Shown here piece after piece: positions 16,771 to 36,469 of a stretch of 64,000 bases of DNA. Made by a program: the position numbers and the translations under genes. The stretch spans positions 385,001 through 449,000 of the forward strand of contig NZ_JOMJ01000003.1 in the NCBI RefSeq assembly GCF_000711295.1, in the 5' to 3' direction. Under the pieces are notes generated by a model that ran no database searches, was not told where the DNA came from, and was given only the letters and a program-made list of their open reading frames with translations. Positions within the stretch are counted from its first letter, which is position 1. Every line of letters begins with the position of its first letter. This stretch comes from Desulfohalovibrio reitneri (lineage in GTDB: Bacteria; Desulfobacterota; Desulfovibrionia; Desulfovibrionales; Desulfovibrionaceae).

Positions 16771-17694
16771 ATGTTCCAAAAGACAATTCGTAAAGCCATA
16801 TCCTGTTCCGGCATCGGACTGCACAGTGGCCGCAAGGTTTCCCTGTCCTTGCGGCCGGCTCCCGAGGACACGGGAATCCTCTTCTGTCTTCGCGACGGCG
16901 AGGGCACCCGTTTTCTCAAGCCGGACCCCAAGGCGGTGCAGTCAACCCGCCTGGCCACGACCCTGACCCGGGGCAAGGATTCCCTCTCCACCGTGGAGCA
17001 CCTCATGGCGGCTGTGCGCGGCATGGGCGTGGATAACATCCGTGTGGAGGCCGAAGGCGGAGAATTGCCCATCATGGACGGCAGCGCCGCGCCGTTCGTC
17101 TATCTACTCCGCATGGCCGGCACCCAGGTGCAGTCGGCTCCCAAGCGCGTCCTGGCCCTGACCCGCGAGCTGGATTTCGAGCGTGAGGACAAGTGGATCA
17201 GGGCCAAGCCCTACCAGGGATTCCGGGTGGACTACACAATTTCCTTCGATCACCCCCGCATCGGCGACCAACGGTTCTCCATCGACCTGACCCCGGAGTC
17301 TTTCTCCCGCAAGCTGGCCAAGGCGCGCACCTTCGGCTTCCTGCGCGAGGTGGAATTTTTGCGCTCCAACGGCCTGGCCCTGGGCGGCTCCCTGGAGAAC
17401 GCCGTGGTCCTGGACGAGTATAACGTCATCAACGAGGACGGCCTGCGCTTCAAGGACGAGTTCGTGCGTCACAAGGTGCTGGACTTCGCGGGCGACATGG
17501 CCGTGGCCGAGCTTCCCCTGTGGGGGCACTTCCAAGTTTTCGCCTCCGGGCACGGTCTGAACAACGAGTTTCTGCGCTACCTGGTGGACAACTCCGGGGA
17601 GTACCTGCGAGAGGTCACGCTCAGCAGGCCCACGGAGACGCGTGAAGGGTACGTGCCCGGCGCCGAGCCTGTGGGGCAGCCCGCGGTGGCCTAG
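16771..17694 (+). CDS. lpxC: UDP-3-O-acyl-N-acetylglucosamine deacetylase LpxC
   Basis: Zinc deacetylase that commits to lipid A synthesis; its presence marks a Gram-negative outer membrane. The 307-residue protein has the zinc-ligand segments STVEHLMAA and RHKVLDFAGD (His...Asp), plus GGELPIMDGSAAPF. The start MFQKTIRKAI sits behind GGAGGA with a good gap; the open frame upstream to 16738 is not needed. The gene stands alone, closed by a strong terminator. The C-terminus extends about 20 residues past the usual end. Confidence 0.96.
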   Translation: MFQKTIRKAISCSGIGLHSGRKVSLSLRPAPEDTGILFCLRDGEGTRFLKPDPKAVQSTRLATTLTRGKDSLSTVEHLMAAVRGMGVDNIRVEAEGGELPIMDGSAAPFVYLLRMAGTQVQSAPKRVLALTRELDFEREDKWIRAKPYQGFRVDYTISFDHPRIGDQRFSIDLTPESFSRKLAKARTFGFLREVEFLRSNGLALGGSLENAVVLDEYNVINEDGLRFKDEFVRHKVLDFAGDMAVAELPLWGHFQVFASGHGLNNEFLRYLVDNSGEYLREVTLSRPTETREGYVPGAEPVGQPAVA

Positions 17695-17720
17695 GCTTCC
17701 GAAAACGAATGGGAATTTTC

Positions 17721-17757
17721 CGCGGCCCTTCCCGAGGGGAGGGCCGCGATTTTTTTG
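17721..17757 (+). terminator. Rho-independent terminator of lpxC
   Basis: GC-rich stem CGCGGCCCT...AGGGCCGCG with inner CCC/GGG pairs and a small loop, followed by a run of seven T. Confidence 0.9.
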
Positions 17758-17866
17758 CCGGCGATGAAAATTTGGGCTTGCGTTTTTGTCTGTCAGTGCG
17801 TATTGGGCCTGTTTCCGGTCGCAGGGACCGATGGACTGGCGGAGGCCGTCGGCACCGCGCCAGGGC

Positions 17867-17895
17867 TTGACACGACGAACAGTCGAATGTAACAA
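17867..17895 (+). promoter_or_regulatory. Sigma-70 promoter of the tRNA-tuf operon
   Basis: A perfect -35 TTGACA (17867-17872), a 17-base spacer and TAACAA (17890-17895) as -10. The start would fall near 17902, about ten bases before the first tRNA. Confidence 0.65.
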
Positions 17896-17911
17896 GCTCT
17901 CTCTTGCGCGG

Positions 17912-17987
17912 GCTGGCGTAGCTCAATTGGCAGAGCAGCTGATTTGTAATCAGCAGGTTGCGGGTTCGAGTCCCATCGCCAGCTCCA
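17912..17987 (+). tRNA. tRNA-Thr (anticodon TGT)
   Basis: 76 nt including encoded CCA. Acceptor GCTGGCG pairs with CGCCAGC; anticodon stem GCTGA/TCAGC with loop TTTGTAA; TTCGAGT T-loop. First of four tRNAs ahead of tuf. Confidence 0.95.
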
Positions 17988-18005
17988 GATGCAGATCTTT
18001 CTCAT

Positions 18006-18091
18006 GGAGGGGTTCCCGAGTGGCCAAAGGGAACAGACTGTAAATCTGTCGGCGTATGCCTTCGGAGGTTCAAATCCTCCCCCCTCCACCA
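18006..18091 (+). tRNA. tRNA-Tyr (anticodon GTA)
   Basis: 86 nt with the long variable arm of tRNA-Tyr and encoded CCA. Acceptor GGAGGGG/CCCCTCC; anticodon loop CTGTAAA. Confidence 0.95.
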
Positions 18092-18146
18092 TTTTTTGAC
18101 GCAGGCTGTAGGAGGCAGAAGCTGTCGCAGCGACTACGGCGCGTCG

Positions 18147-18223
18147 GCGGGAATAGCTCAATTGGCTAGAGCATCAGCCTTCCAAGCTGAGGGTTGCGGG
18201 TTCGAGTCCCGTTTCCCGCTCCA
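18147..18223 (+). tRNA. tRNA-Gly (anticodon TCC)
   Basis: 77 nt with encoded CCA. Acceptor GCGGGAA/TTCCCGC; anticodon loop CTTCCAA between CAGC and GCTG. Confidence 0.95.
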
Positions 18224-18264
18224 CCGCGTTCCAGCAGTTGTCGCGACGGCCCTGCCGCGTATCG

Positions 18265-18340
18265 GCCCACGTAGCTCAGGAGGTAGAGCACATCCTTGGT
18301 AAGGATGAGGTCACCGGTTCAAATCCGGTCGTGGGCTCCA
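18265..18340 (+). tRNA. tRNA-Thr (anticodon GGT)
   Basis: 76 nt with encoded CCA. Acceptor GCCCACG/CGTGGGC; anticodon stem CATCC/GGATG with loop TTGGTAA. The order Thr-Tyr-Gly-Thr-tuf equals the E. coli thrU-tyrU-glyT-thrT-tufB operon. Confidence 0.95.
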
Positions 18341-18390
18341 GATTTTTCAAGTAAACGTAACCCTTCACCGCAAGACCAAGGGGACGCACC

Positions 18391-19584
<1,194 letters not shown>

Positions 19585-19587
19585 CGA

Positions 19588-19737
19588 ATGCGCGTCATCA
19601 TCCAGTTGCAGTGCACCGAATGCAAGCGCCGCAACTACTCCACGGTCAAGAATAAGAAGAACACCACGGGGCGGCTTGAGTTGCAGAAGTACTGCCCCTG
19701 GGACCGGAAGCACACGGCGCACCGGGAAACCAAGTAG
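19588..19737 (+). CDS. rpmG: Large ribosomal subunit protein bL33
   Basis: A 49-residue L33: [29 protein letters not shown] and [16 protein letters not shown]. It has the first CXXC pair and a third cysteine, but the fourth position is Asp (CPWD); three-cysteine L33 is also found in Bacillus RpmG, so this is not damage. Starts three bases after the tuf stop and precedes tRNA-Trp and secE, a widely conserved arrangement. Confidence 0.95.
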   Translation: MRVIIQLQCTECKRRNYSTVKNKKNTTGRLELQKYCPWDRKHTAHRETK

Positions 19738-19746
19738 GTGTCGAGC

Positions 19747-19771
19747 GGACCGCGGCGTCCAGCCGCGGTCC
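19747..19771 (+). terminator. Strong hairpin between rpmG and tRNA-Trp
   Basis: A ten-pair stem GGACCGCGGC/GCCGCGGTCC with loop GTCCA but no real T-run (GATTCTCCC follows). A second hairpin CTCCC...GCAA...GGGAG comes next. This may be a weak or factor-assisted terminator, or a processing site that frees the tRNA. Confidence 0.5.
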
Positions 19772-19802
19772 GATTCTCCCTCCCGCAAGGGAGGGGAGAC
19801 GC

Positions 19803-19879
19803 AGGCCAGTAGCTCGAATTGGCAGAGCACTGGACTCCAAATCCAGGTGTTGGGGGTTCGAGTCCCTCCTGGCCTGCCA
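19803..19879 (+). tRNA. tRNA-Trp (anticodon CCA)
   Basis: 77 nt with encoded CCA. Acceptor AGGCCAG/CTGGCCT; anticodon stem TGGA/TCCA with loop CTCCAAA. Lies 23 bases ahead of secE. Confidence 0.95.
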
Positions 19880-19902
19880 CACTTTTTCACCAGGCGCGAG
19901 AA

Positions 19903-20202
19903 ATGGCCAAAGAGAACAAAAACGGCAAGGGCAAGGGCCAGGCCAAGGGTCAGACCAAGGGGCAGACCAAGGGCCAAGCCAAGACCCAGGCCGCGGAGCA
20001 GGCGGGGCCGGCCGCCAAGGTCAGGCAGTTTCGCGATTTTCTTGAGAAGGCCAAGATCGAGCTGAAGAAGGTCACTTGGCCCGCGCGCAAGGAGACCGTG
20101 GCCACCTCCGTGGCCGTGCTCGTTCTGACGTTCGTCATGGCCCTGTTCCTGGGGCTGGCGGATGTGGTTCTGTCCAAGATTGTCCAGGCCATTCTCTCGT
20201 AA
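19903..20202 (+). CDS. secE: Protein translocase subunit SecE with Lys/Gln-rich N-terminal repeat
   Basis: A 99-residue single-span SecE. The core [20 protein letters not shown] followed by one membrane helix is the family signature. The first 35 residues are unusual: a low-complexity, strongly basic run with KGQ units repeated ([17 protein letters not shown]). MAKENKNG is chosen as the start because the upstream frame lies inside tRNA-Trp. nusG follows 11 bases after the stop. SecE forms the SecYEG channel with SecY, encoded at 45311-46621. Confidence 0.94.
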   Translation: MAKENKNGKGKGQAKGQTKGQTKGQAKTQAAEQAGPAAKVRQFRDFLEKAKIELKKVTWPARKETVATSVAVLVLTFVMALFLGLADVVLSKIVQAILS

Positions 20203-20213
20203 GGTAGTTCATC

Positions 20214-20777
20214 ATGGCGCAGTCGCAGGATTCCGGGCAGCAAGAGCCCAAGGCGCGCTGGTACATCGTGCACACCTATTCCGGGTTTGAGCAGCGCGTT
20301 GAACAGACCATCAAGGAGATGATGCGGACCGGTCAGGACTACGGCCAGATCAAGCAGGTCGTGGTGCCCACCGAGAAGGTCATTGAGTTGGTCAAGGGGG
20401 AGAAGAAAACCTCCACCCGCAAGTTCTATCCGGGCTACGTCATGGTGCAGATGGCGCTTACCGACCACTCCTGGCACTTGGTGCAGAACATCCCCCGCGT
20501 GACCGGGTTCGTGGGCGGCAAAATGCGCCCCACGCCCATGCGCGACTCCGAGGCCGAGAAGATTTTGGCCATGATGGAGCAGCGCCAGGAGCAGCCCCGT
20601 CCCAAGTTCCATTTCGAGCGGGGAGACGAGGTTCGGGTCATCGATGGTCCCTTCTCCGGCTTCAACGGCACGGTGGAGGAAGTCAATTACGACAAGGGCA
20701 AGCTGCGCGTCTCGGTGTCCATTTTCGGGCGCCAGACCCCCGTCGAGCTGGATTTCGTCCAGGTCAGCAAGAGCTAG
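20214..20777 (+). CDS. nusG: Transcription termination/antitermination factor NusG
   Basis: Binds RNA polymerase and couples it to Rho or the ribosome. The 187 residues contain the NGN domain (RWYIVHTYSGFEQRVEQ, FYPGYVMVQM, VTGFVGG) and a C-terminal KOW domain (GDEVRVIDGPFSGFNGTVEEV). Length and order are ordinary. Placed between secE and rplK as in most bacteria. Confidence 0.97.
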   Translation: MAQSQDSGQQEPKARWYIVHTYSGFEQRVEQTIKEMMRTGQDYGQIKQVVVPTEKVIELVKGEKKTSTRKFYPGYVMVQMALTDHSWHLVQNIPRVTGFVGGKMRPTPMRDSEAEKILAMMEQRQEQPRPKFHFERGDEVRVIDGPFSGFNGTVEEVNYDKGKLRVSVSIFGRQTPVELDFVQVSKS

Positions 20778-20801
20778 CGCACACCGCACGAGGATACAGT
20801 C

Positions 20802-21224
20802 ATGGCCAAGAAAGTCATCGGCAAGATTAAGCTTCAGATTCCCGCCGGATCGGCCAACCCCTCTCCGCCGGTGGGTCCGGCCCTGGGCCAGCACGGCGTG
20901 AACATCATGGAGTTCTGCAAGGCGTTCAACGCCAAGACGCAGGACCAGAAGGGGATGATCATTCCGGTCATCATCACGGTCTACGGAGACCGTTCCTTCG
21001 ACTTCATCACCAAGACCCCGCCCGCGGCAATCCTGTTGAAGAAGGCCGCGGGGATCGAGTCCGGCTCCGGCGAGCCCAACCGGACCAAGGTTGGTTCGGT
21101 GAGCATGGACCAGGTGGAAGATATCGCCAAGACCAAGATGCCCGATCTCACGGCCGCCGACATGGACGCCGCGGTCAAAAGCGTCTTGGGCACCGCCCGC
21201 AGCATGGGCATCGAAGTCAAGTAA
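20802..21224 (+). CDS. rplK: Large ribosomal subunit protein uL11
   Basis: 140 residues, complete: [29 protein letters not shown] at the N-terminus and the rRNA-binding C-terminal domain ending RSMGIEVK. L11 binds the GTPase-associated centre of 23S rRNA. Fourteen bases separate it from rplA, with GGGGAA as ribosome binding site for the latter. Confidence 0.97.
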   Translation: MAKKVIGKIKLQIPAGSANPSPPVGPALGQHGVNIMEFCKAFNAKTQDQKGMIIPVIITVYGDRSFDFITKTPPAAILLKKAAGIESGSGEPNRTKVGSVSMDQVEDIAKTKMPDLTAADMDAAVKSVLGTARSMGIEVK

Positions 21225-21238
21225 GGGGAAATACGGCC

Positions 21239-21946
21239 ATGCCGAAGCACGGAAAGAAATATCGCCAGGCCAACGAGGGCATCGATCCCAATGAGCGGCT
21301 CGGGGTCGAGGACGCCGTCCGCCAGGCCATCGAGAAGGCGTTCGCCAAGTTCGACGAGAACGTTGACATCGCCCTGAACCTGGGCGTGCAACCCAAGTAT
21401 TCCGACCAGATGGTCCGCGGCGCCTGCTCGCTGCCGCACGGCCTTGGCAAGGACGTCCGCGTGGCCGTCTTCTGCAAGGGCGAGAAGCAGGGCGAGGCCA
21501 AGGAAGCCGGTGCCGACGTAGTCGGCGCCGAGGACCTGGTCGAGCAGGTCCAGGGCGGCTGGCTGGAGTTCGACAAGGCCATCGCCACCCCGGACATGAT
21601 GGCCCAGGTTGGCAAGATCGGCCGCATTCTTGGCCCTCGCGGCCTGATGCCCAACGCCAAGACGGGCACCGTCACTTTCGATGTCGCCTCGGCCGTCAAG
21701 GAGCTCAAGGCGGGCAAGGTGGAGTTCAAGGTCGACAAGGCCGGCGTGCTCCATGCTCCGCTGGGCAAGGTCTCCTTCGGCCCGGACAAGATTCTCGACA
21801 ACATGCGTACGCTGGTTGATACGGTTATCCGTCTCAAGCCGGCCACCGCCAAGGGCACCTACCTTAAGGCTGTGGCCGTCAGCACCACCATGGGCCCCGG
21901 GTTCAAGATCGACCCCGGCAGCGTCCGCAAGTTCGTAGAGGGATAG
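21239..21946 (+). CDS. rplA: Large ribosomal subunit protein uL1
   Basis: 235 residues with the L1 signature [18 protein letters not shown] and the two-domain length of bacterial L1, which builds the L1 stalk. In enterobacteria L1 represses the rplKA mRNA; no matching site was sought in detail. A 166-base leader separates it from rplJ. Confidence 0.97.
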   Translation: MPKHGKKYRQANEGIDPNERLGVEDAVRQAIEKAFAKFDENVDIALNLGVQPKYSDQMVRGACSLPHGLGKDVRVAVFCKGEKQGEAKEAGADVVGAEDLVEQVQGGWLEFDKAIATPDMMAQVGKIGRILGPRGLMPNAKTGTVTFDVASAVKELKAGKVEFKVDKAGVLHAPLGKVSFGPDKILDNMRTLVDTVIRLKPATAKGTYLKAVAVSTTMGPGFKIDPGSVRKFVEG

Positions 21947-22112
21947 ATCGCGCGGGAGCGGCCAGGGACGTCCCCTGACCGCGACCCGGGCGAAATGGAT
22001 CGGCATGGGATTGTGAGCCATAGACAGCGGGCGGGCCGAAGGCCCTTAATTTCCCGCCGAGGTTCACGGTTTGGCTCCACTCTCAGCCGGCAAATCGTGT
22101 GAGGAGTTGGTT
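21947..22112 (+). promoter_or_regulatory. rplJ (L10) leader region
   Basis: A 166-base structured spacer before rplJ, the position of the L10-(L12) autoregulatory leader in many bacteria. It has a GGGCCGAAGGCCC hairpin (22033-22045) nested between GCGGG and CCCGC arms (22027-22056), and GAGGAG as the rplJ ribosome binding site. Assignment rests on position and structure only. Confidence 0.5.
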
Positions 22113-22652
22113 GTGAACAGGGCTGAAAAAGCGGAAGTCATCGCCAGCCTCAAGGGTGCTGCGCAGAGCGCGTCCATCGCCGTCGTGGCCGATTTCAAGG
22201 GCATGTCGGTTGAGGAGATGACCGGCCTTCGCGTCAAGTGCCGCGAAAACGGTGTCTCCTTCCAGGTGGTCAAGAACACCCTGGCCCGCATCGCCCTGGC
22301 CGAAAGCGACCACGAAATCGTGGGTGAGCGGCTCACGGAGAACAACGCCATCGCCTTCGGGTACGACGACCCGGTGGTGGCGGCCAAGGTCTTTACCTCC
22401 TTCCAGAAGGAGTTTCCCAAGAGCAAGCTGGCGCTGAAATTCGCCAGCCTGCAGGGCAAGCTCCTGGAGGAAGAGGCGGTCAAGGATCTCTCCAAACTGC
22501 CGTCCCGCGAGGAGCTTCTCAGCAAGCTCCTGGGCACCATGAACGCGGTGCCTCAGAGCTTCGTGGGCCTTCTGGCCAACGTGCCCCGCGGCATGCTCAA
22601 CGTTCTTACGGCCATCAAGGACCAAAAGGACGAGGGCGCCGAGGCGGCCTAG
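22113..22652 (+). CDS. rplJ: Large ribosomal subunit protein uL10
   Basis: 179 residues with a GTG start (VNRAEKAEVIASLK) six bases after GAGGAG; the frame is open to 22071, but that part is leader. SIAVVADFKGMSVEEMTGLR and VKNTLARIA are family blocks. L10 carries the L7/L12 stalk encoded next. The C-terminal helix that binds L7/L12 dimers is present. Confidence 0.96.
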   Translation: MNRAEKAEVIASLKGAAQSASIAVVADFKGMSVEEMTGLRVKCRENGVSFQVVKNTLARIALAESDHEIVGERLTENNAIAFGYDDPVVAAKVFTSFQKEFPKSKLALKFASLQGKLLEEEAVKDLSKLPSREELLSKLLGTMNAVPQSFVGLLANVPRGMLNVLTAIKDQKDEGAEAA

Positions 22653-22685
22653 ACTTCCTGACCAAACCAGTGGAGGAACATTCCC

Positions 22686-23075
22686 ATGGCTGATGTTACC
22701 AAAGAGCAAGTCATCGATTTCATCTCCAACATGACCGTGTTGGAACTGGCCGAGCTCATCAAGGAGCTCGAGGACAAGTTTGGCGTGTCCGCCGCCGCCC
22801 CCGTGGCCGCTGCGGCCGCCCCCGCCGCCGGCGGCGCCGAAGGCGGAGCCGAAGAGGAAGAGCAGACCGAGTTCGACGTCGTGCTCAAGTCCCCCGGCGG
22901 CAACAAGATCGCGGTCATCAAGGTCGTCCGCGCCCTCACCGGGCTGGGCCTCAAGGAAGCCAAGGCCAAGGTGGACGAGGCTCCCCAGCCCCTCAAGGAA
23001 GGCGTTTCCAAAGACGAGGCCGAGGAGGCCAAGAAGCAGCTTGAAGAAGCTGGCGCTGAAATCGAGATCAAGTAG
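22686..23075 (+). CDS. rplL: Large ribosomal subunit protein bL12 (L7/L12)
   Basis: 129 residues: dimerising N-terminal domain, an Ala/Gly/Glu-rich hinge (about 38-58) and the C-terminal domain with [25 protein letters not shown] that contacts translation factors. Ordinary length. A 226-base spacer with a strong hairpin separates it from rpoB. Confidence 0.97.
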   Translation: MADVTKEQVIDFISNMTVLELAELIKELEDKFGVSAAAPVAAAAAPAAGGAEGGAEEEEQTEFDVVLKSPGGNKIAVIKVVRALTGLGLKEAKAKVDEAPQPLKEGVSKDEAEEAKKQLEEAGAEIEIK

Positions 23076-23096
23076 CGGTCAGGCCGCTCTGCCTTC

Positions 23097-23155
23097 GGGC
23101 GCGAAGGGCGCAGGACTTCCCAGGGAGTTTTGCGCCCTTTCGCCCGTTCATTTTT
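23097..23155 (+). terminator. Partial terminator (attenuator) between rplL and rpoB
   Basis: Long stem GGGCGCGAAGGGCGCA / TGCGCCCTTTCGCCC with one bulge, followed by GTTCATTTTT. A second stem ACCCGGGCC/GGCCCCGGGT lies at 23175-23208. In E. coli an attenuator at this place lets only part of transcription enter rpoBC. Confidence 0.7.
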
Positions 23156-23301
23156 CCGGCGGTCCCACCGCCACACCCGGGCCCCGCGTGGCGGACGTGG
23201 CCCCGGGTTCCAGAACCGCCGCCGCCCGGAACAACGCCTAGAGGCGTGACCGGCCGGAGGCGGGCCCCTAACGCCGCAAGCCAATCCGTGACGAGGAAAC
23301 C

Positions 23302-27501
<4,200 letters not shown>

Positions 27502-27586
27502 CTCCCGAGAGACCGCGACGCGGCCCGGGGAACCCCCCGGGCCGCGATGACATACTTTCCACCTCAAGACCTGAGAGGGCCGAACG

Positions 27587-31744
<4,158 letters not shown>

Positions 31745-31770
31745 CCACCGCCGCACGGAAAAATCCACCC

Positions 31771-31809
31771 GGGGCCGCCTCCTTTACTGGGGGCGGTCCC
31801 GATTTTTTT
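31771..31809 (+). terminator. Rho-independent terminator of the rpoBC operon
   Basis: A twelve-pair stem GGGGCCGCCTCC / GGGGGCGGTCCC (two G-U pairs), loop of six bases, then GATTTTTTT. Confidence 0.92.
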
Positions 31810-31820
31810 GGCGAAAGGGG

Positions 31821-31848
31821 TTGCCAGCCCGGGGTGGATTGGTATATA
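31821..31848 (+). promoter_or_regulatory. Sigma-70 promoter candidate for the str operon
   Basis: TTGCCA (31821-31826), 16-base spacer, TATATA (31843-31848), directly after the rpoC terminator. It would give an rpsL leader of about 450 bases. Confidence 0.6.
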
Positions 31849-31924
31849 GGTCGCTGGTTCGTCAGGCGGGGATGTACCCCAAGCCGGCCTCGCAAGGCCA
31901 CGAAAGACATGTCTTGCGGGATCG

Positions 31925-31975
31925 GCTTCGCGTGCATCAATTAAACCGCTTGCTCCCGCCGATTGGCGGGTGGAA
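31925..31975 (-). other. 16S rRNA-like segment on the minus strand
   Basis: The minus strand contains GGTTTAATTGATGCACGCGAAG, close to the universal 16S GGTTTAATTCGATGCAACGCGAAG (two single-base gaps). It is preceded, as in 16S, by a GCGG...GAGCA stretch and a CCCGC...GCGG hairpin. Similarity fades on both sides. Fragment, mimic or coincidence cannot be decided here. Confidence 0.4.
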
Positions 31976-32211
31976 GTCAACCCGTCCGGGGCGCCTGGCG
32001 CCGGGCGGCACACCTTCCGGCCATCACCTCACGGATGGTCCCCCGGGAAGCTGATTCCGCGCTTGTTGCGCGGTTGTCGGGCGTTACTCCGCGTGTGCGC
32101 GGCGGCCCGGAGCTTCCGTATGTCCTTTTCGGTGTCGCTTAGCGCCGCCGTCCAGGTGAGCCGGCCTCGTGCCGGCCCGCGAAAAAGTTTTTGTCTTCCG
32201 GCGCCCAGCGC

Positions 32212-32238
32212 TTGACAGTCGGACCGCTTTAACTTAGG
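32212..32238 (+). promoter_or_regulatory. Second sigma-70 promoter candidate for the str operon
   Basis: A perfect -35 TTGACA (32212-32217). Possible -10 elements follow 16-17 bases later, within CTTAGGTC, but match poorly. It lies about 70 bases before rpsL. Confidence 0.4.
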
Positions 32239-32307
32239 TCCAGCGGTCTTTGCGCGCAGGAATCCGAATCGGCGCACAACCGAATGAATGGAGAAGGTAG
32301 AGAGGCT

Positions 32308-32679
32308 ATGCCCACCATCAACCAGCTCGTCCGCAAGTCCCGCAAGGCGGCGATCAAGCGGAAAAAGACCCGAGCCTTGCAGGCTTGCCCGCAGCGTCGC
32401 GGCGTCTGCACCCGTGTCTATACCACCACGCCCAAGAAGCCCAACTCCGCTCTGCGGAAGGTCGCCCGCGTGCGCCTGACCAACGGGTATGAAGTCACCG
32501 CCTACATTCCTGGCGAGGGGCACAACCTGCAGGAGCACTCGGTGGTCATGATCCGCGGCGGCCGCGTCAAGGACTTGCCCGGCGTCCGTTTTCACATCAT
32601 TCGCGGCACCCTTGACACCGCCGGCGTCAACGACCGTCGCCAGGGCCGTTCCAAGTACGGCGCCAAGCGGCCCAAGTAG
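32308..32679 (+). CDS. rpsL: Small ribosomal subunit protein uS12
   Basis: 123 residues starting [10 protein letters not shown]; an in-frame upstream ATG at 32284 is not family-like. The decoding-centre loops [13 protein letters not shown] and [13 protein letters not shown] have Lys at both classic streptomycin positions, so no resistance substitution is seen. First gene of the 18-kb str-S10-spc-alpha cluster. Confidence 0.97.
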   Translation: MPTINQLVRKSRKAAIKRKKTRALQACPQRRGVCTRVYTTTPKKPNSALRKVARVRLTNGYEVTAYIPGEGHNLQEHSVVMIRGGRVKDLPGVRFHIIRGTLDTAGVNDRRQGRSKYGAKRPK

Positions 32680-32696
32680 TTCATTCTCGGGAGTAG

Positions 32697-33182
<486 letters not shown>

Positions 33183-33193
33183 GGGAGATCATC

Positions 33194-35260
33194 GTGGCTC
33201 GAGTAGTTCCCATTCCGAAGCAGCGCAACATCGGCATCATGGCCCACATCGACGCGGGCAAGACGACGACGACCGAGCGCATCCTCTTCTACACGGGTGT
33301 CTCCCACAAGATCGGCGAGGTGCACGACGGCGAGGCCGTGATGGACTGGATGTCGCAGGAGCAGGAGCGCGGCATCACCATTACTTCCGCCGCGACCACC
33401 TGCTTCTGGCGCGACCACCGCGTCAATATCATCGACACCCCGGGCCACGTTGACTTCACCATGGAAGTCGAGCGCGCCCTGCGCGTCCTCGACGGCGCCG
33501 TGGCCGTGTTCGACGCCGTGGCCGGCGTGCAACCCCAGTCCGAGACGGTCTGGCGCCAGGCCGACCGCTACGGCGTCCCGCGCATCGCCTTCATCAACAA
33601 GATGGACCGCGTCGGCGCCGATTTCTTCCGCGCCACCCAGACTCTCAAGGACCGTCTGGGCGCCAAGCCGGTGGTTCTGCAAATTCCCATCGGCAAGGAA
33701 GACGAGTTCAAGGGTGTCGTCGACCTCATCGAGGGCAAGGCCATCTTCTTCGACGAGCAGACCCTGGGCGCCAACACCACCTATGAGCCCATCCCCGAGG
33801 ACCTCCAGGAGCAGTTCAACGAACTGCGCCAGGAGATGGTCGAGGCCATCGCCGAAGAGGATGAGGACCTCATGGAGAAGTACCTGGGCGGCGAGGAGTT
33901 GACCCCCGACGAAATCCGTCGCGGCATCAAGCTGGCCGTTCTCAACCTATCCATCTCCCCGGTGATGTGCGGCTCCGCTTTCAAGAACAAGGGCGTGCAG
34001 CCCCTCCTGGACGCGGTGGTGGACTACCTGCCCTCTCCCGACGAGGTCCGTGCCATCCGCGGCGAGGACGTGGACTCCGGCGAGGCCGTCATCTGCGAGT
34101 GTGACGACGACAAGCCGCTGGCTGCCCTGGCCTTCAAGCTGATGACCGACCCCTTCGTCGGCCACCTGACCTTCCTGCGCATCTACTCCGGGCACGTTGA
34201 GCAGGGCATGACCGTGCACAACGCCACCTCCGGCCGGAAGGAGCGTCTCGGCCGCCTGCTGAAGATGCACTCCAACAAGCGCGAGGAGATCAAGTGGGCG
34301 GGCGCTGGCGACATCGTCGCCGCCGTGGGCCTGAAGACCACCTCCACCGGCGATACCCTCTGCGACTCTAAGAACCTGGTTCGCCTTGAGTCCATGGAGA
34401 TCCCCGAGTCGGTTATCGAGGTCGCCATCGAGCCCAAGTCCAAGGCTGACCGCGACCAGCTCTCCGAGGCGCTGACCAAGCTGGCCAAGGAGGATCCCTC
34501 TTTCCGCGTCAAGTCCGACGAGGAGACAGGCCAGACCCTCATCGCCGGCATGGGCGAGCTGCACCTGGAGATCATCGTCGACCGCCTGCTGCGCGAGTTC
34601 AAGGTCAATGCCAACGTGGGCGCCCCCCGGGTGGCCTACCGCGAGACCATCTCCAAGCAGGTGGAGATCGACCACAAGCACGCCAAGCAGACAGGCGGCC
34701 GCGGCCAGTACGGCCATGTGGTCATCACCGTGGAGCCCAACCCCGAGGGCGGTTACGAGTTCAGCGACGAGATCAAGGGCGGCGTCATCCCCAAGGAGTA
34801 CATCCCCTCCGTGGACAAAGGCATCCAGGACGCCCTCAAAGCCGGCATCATCGCCGGCTACCCGGTGGTGGACCTCAAGGTCAAACTGACCTTCGGTTCC
34901 TACCATGAGGTCGACTCCTCGGAGCAAGCCTTCTACATAGCCGGTTCCCAGGCAATCAAGGAAGCGGTCCGCAAGGCCAACCCGGTGCTGATGGAACCCA
35001 TCATGGCCGTCGAGGCCGTCACCCCCGAGGAGTACCTGGGCGACGTCATGGGCGACCTCAACGGCCGCCGTGGCAAGGTTCAAGGCATGGACGCCCAGGG
35101 CGGTTCGCAGGTGGTCAACGCCCACGTGCCGCTGTCCGAGATGTTCGGATACGCCACCGACCTGCGCTCCAAGACTCAGGGCCGGGCCACCTTCACCATG
35201 CAATTCGATCACTATGAACGCGTCCCCCAGAGCCTGGCGGACGAAATCATCAAGCAATAG
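33194..35260 (+). CDS. fusA: Elongation factor G
   Basis: Translocation GTPase of 688 residues with a GTG start. G1 [19 protein letters not shown], switch region [13 protein letters not shown]3 [17 protein letters not shown] and G4 [10 protein letters not shown] are present, followed by domains II-V with [10 protein letters not shown]. Only one EF-G is seen in the window. The second tuf starts 12 bases after the stop. Confidence 0.97.
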   Translation: MARVVPIPKQRNIGIMAHIDAGKTTTTERILFYTGVSHKIGEVHDGEAVMDWMSQEQERGITITSAATTCFWRDHRVNIIDTPGHVDFTMEVERALRVLDGAVAVFDAVAGVQPQSETVWRQADRYGVPRIAFINKMDRVGADFFRATQTLKDRLGAKPVVLQIPIGKEDEFKGVVDLIEGKAIFFDEQTLGANTTYEPIPEDLQEQFNELRQEMVEAIAEEDEDLMEKYLGGEELTPDEIRRGIKLAVLNLSISPVMCGSAFKNKGVQPLLDAVVDYLPSPDEVRAIRGEDVDSGEAVICECDDDKPLAALAFKLMTDPFVGHLTFLRIYSGHVEQGMTVHNATSGRKERLGRLLKMHSNKREEIKWAGAGDIVAAVGLKTTSTGDTLCDSKNLVRLESMEIPESVIEVAIEPKSKADRDQLSEALTKLAKEDPSFRVKSDEETGQTLIAGMGELHLEIIVDRLLREFKVNANVGAPRVAYRETISKQVEIDHKHAKQTGGRGQYGHVVITVEPNPEGGYEFSDEIKGGVIPKEYIPSVDKGIQDALKAGIIAGYPVVDLKVKLTFGSYHEVDSSEQAFYIAGSQAIKEAVRKANPVLMEPIMAVEAVTPEEYLGDVMGDLNGRRGKVQGMDAQGGSQVVNAHVPLSEMFGYATDLRSKTQGRATFTMQFDHYERVPQSLADEIIKQ

Positions 35261-35272
35261 GGGAGACGAACC

Positions 35273-36466
<1,194 letters not shown>

Positions 36467-36469
36467 ATC

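Larger units (their letters stand above)
31849..32307 (+). other. Long leader of the str operon without a convincing gene
   Basis: The rest of the only gene-free stretch above 300 bases. It contains a perfect CCCGCC-GATT-GGCGGG hairpin (31955-31970), several other GC-rich hairpins, and a segment (31925-31975) whose minus strand resembles 16S rRNA. Open frames here are short and have neither ribosome binding sites nor family features. I see no tRNA. A regulatory leader or an unannotated small RNA is possible. Confidence 0.4.

Noticed and set aside
19588-19737. L33 as damaged because the fourth zinc cysteine is missing
   Set aside because: Three-cysteine L33 proteins with the same ending type occur in Bacillus; normal variation.
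31909-31944. Mini-frame MSCGIGFACIN as an rpsL leader peptide
   Set aside because: No ribosome binding site, and it lies in the 16S-like segment; no evidence of translation.
32308-32679. Streptomycin-resistance substitution in S12 (and rifampicin-resistance change in RpoB)
   Set aside because: Lys residues in S12 and the Asp/His/Ser positions in RpoB are wild type.
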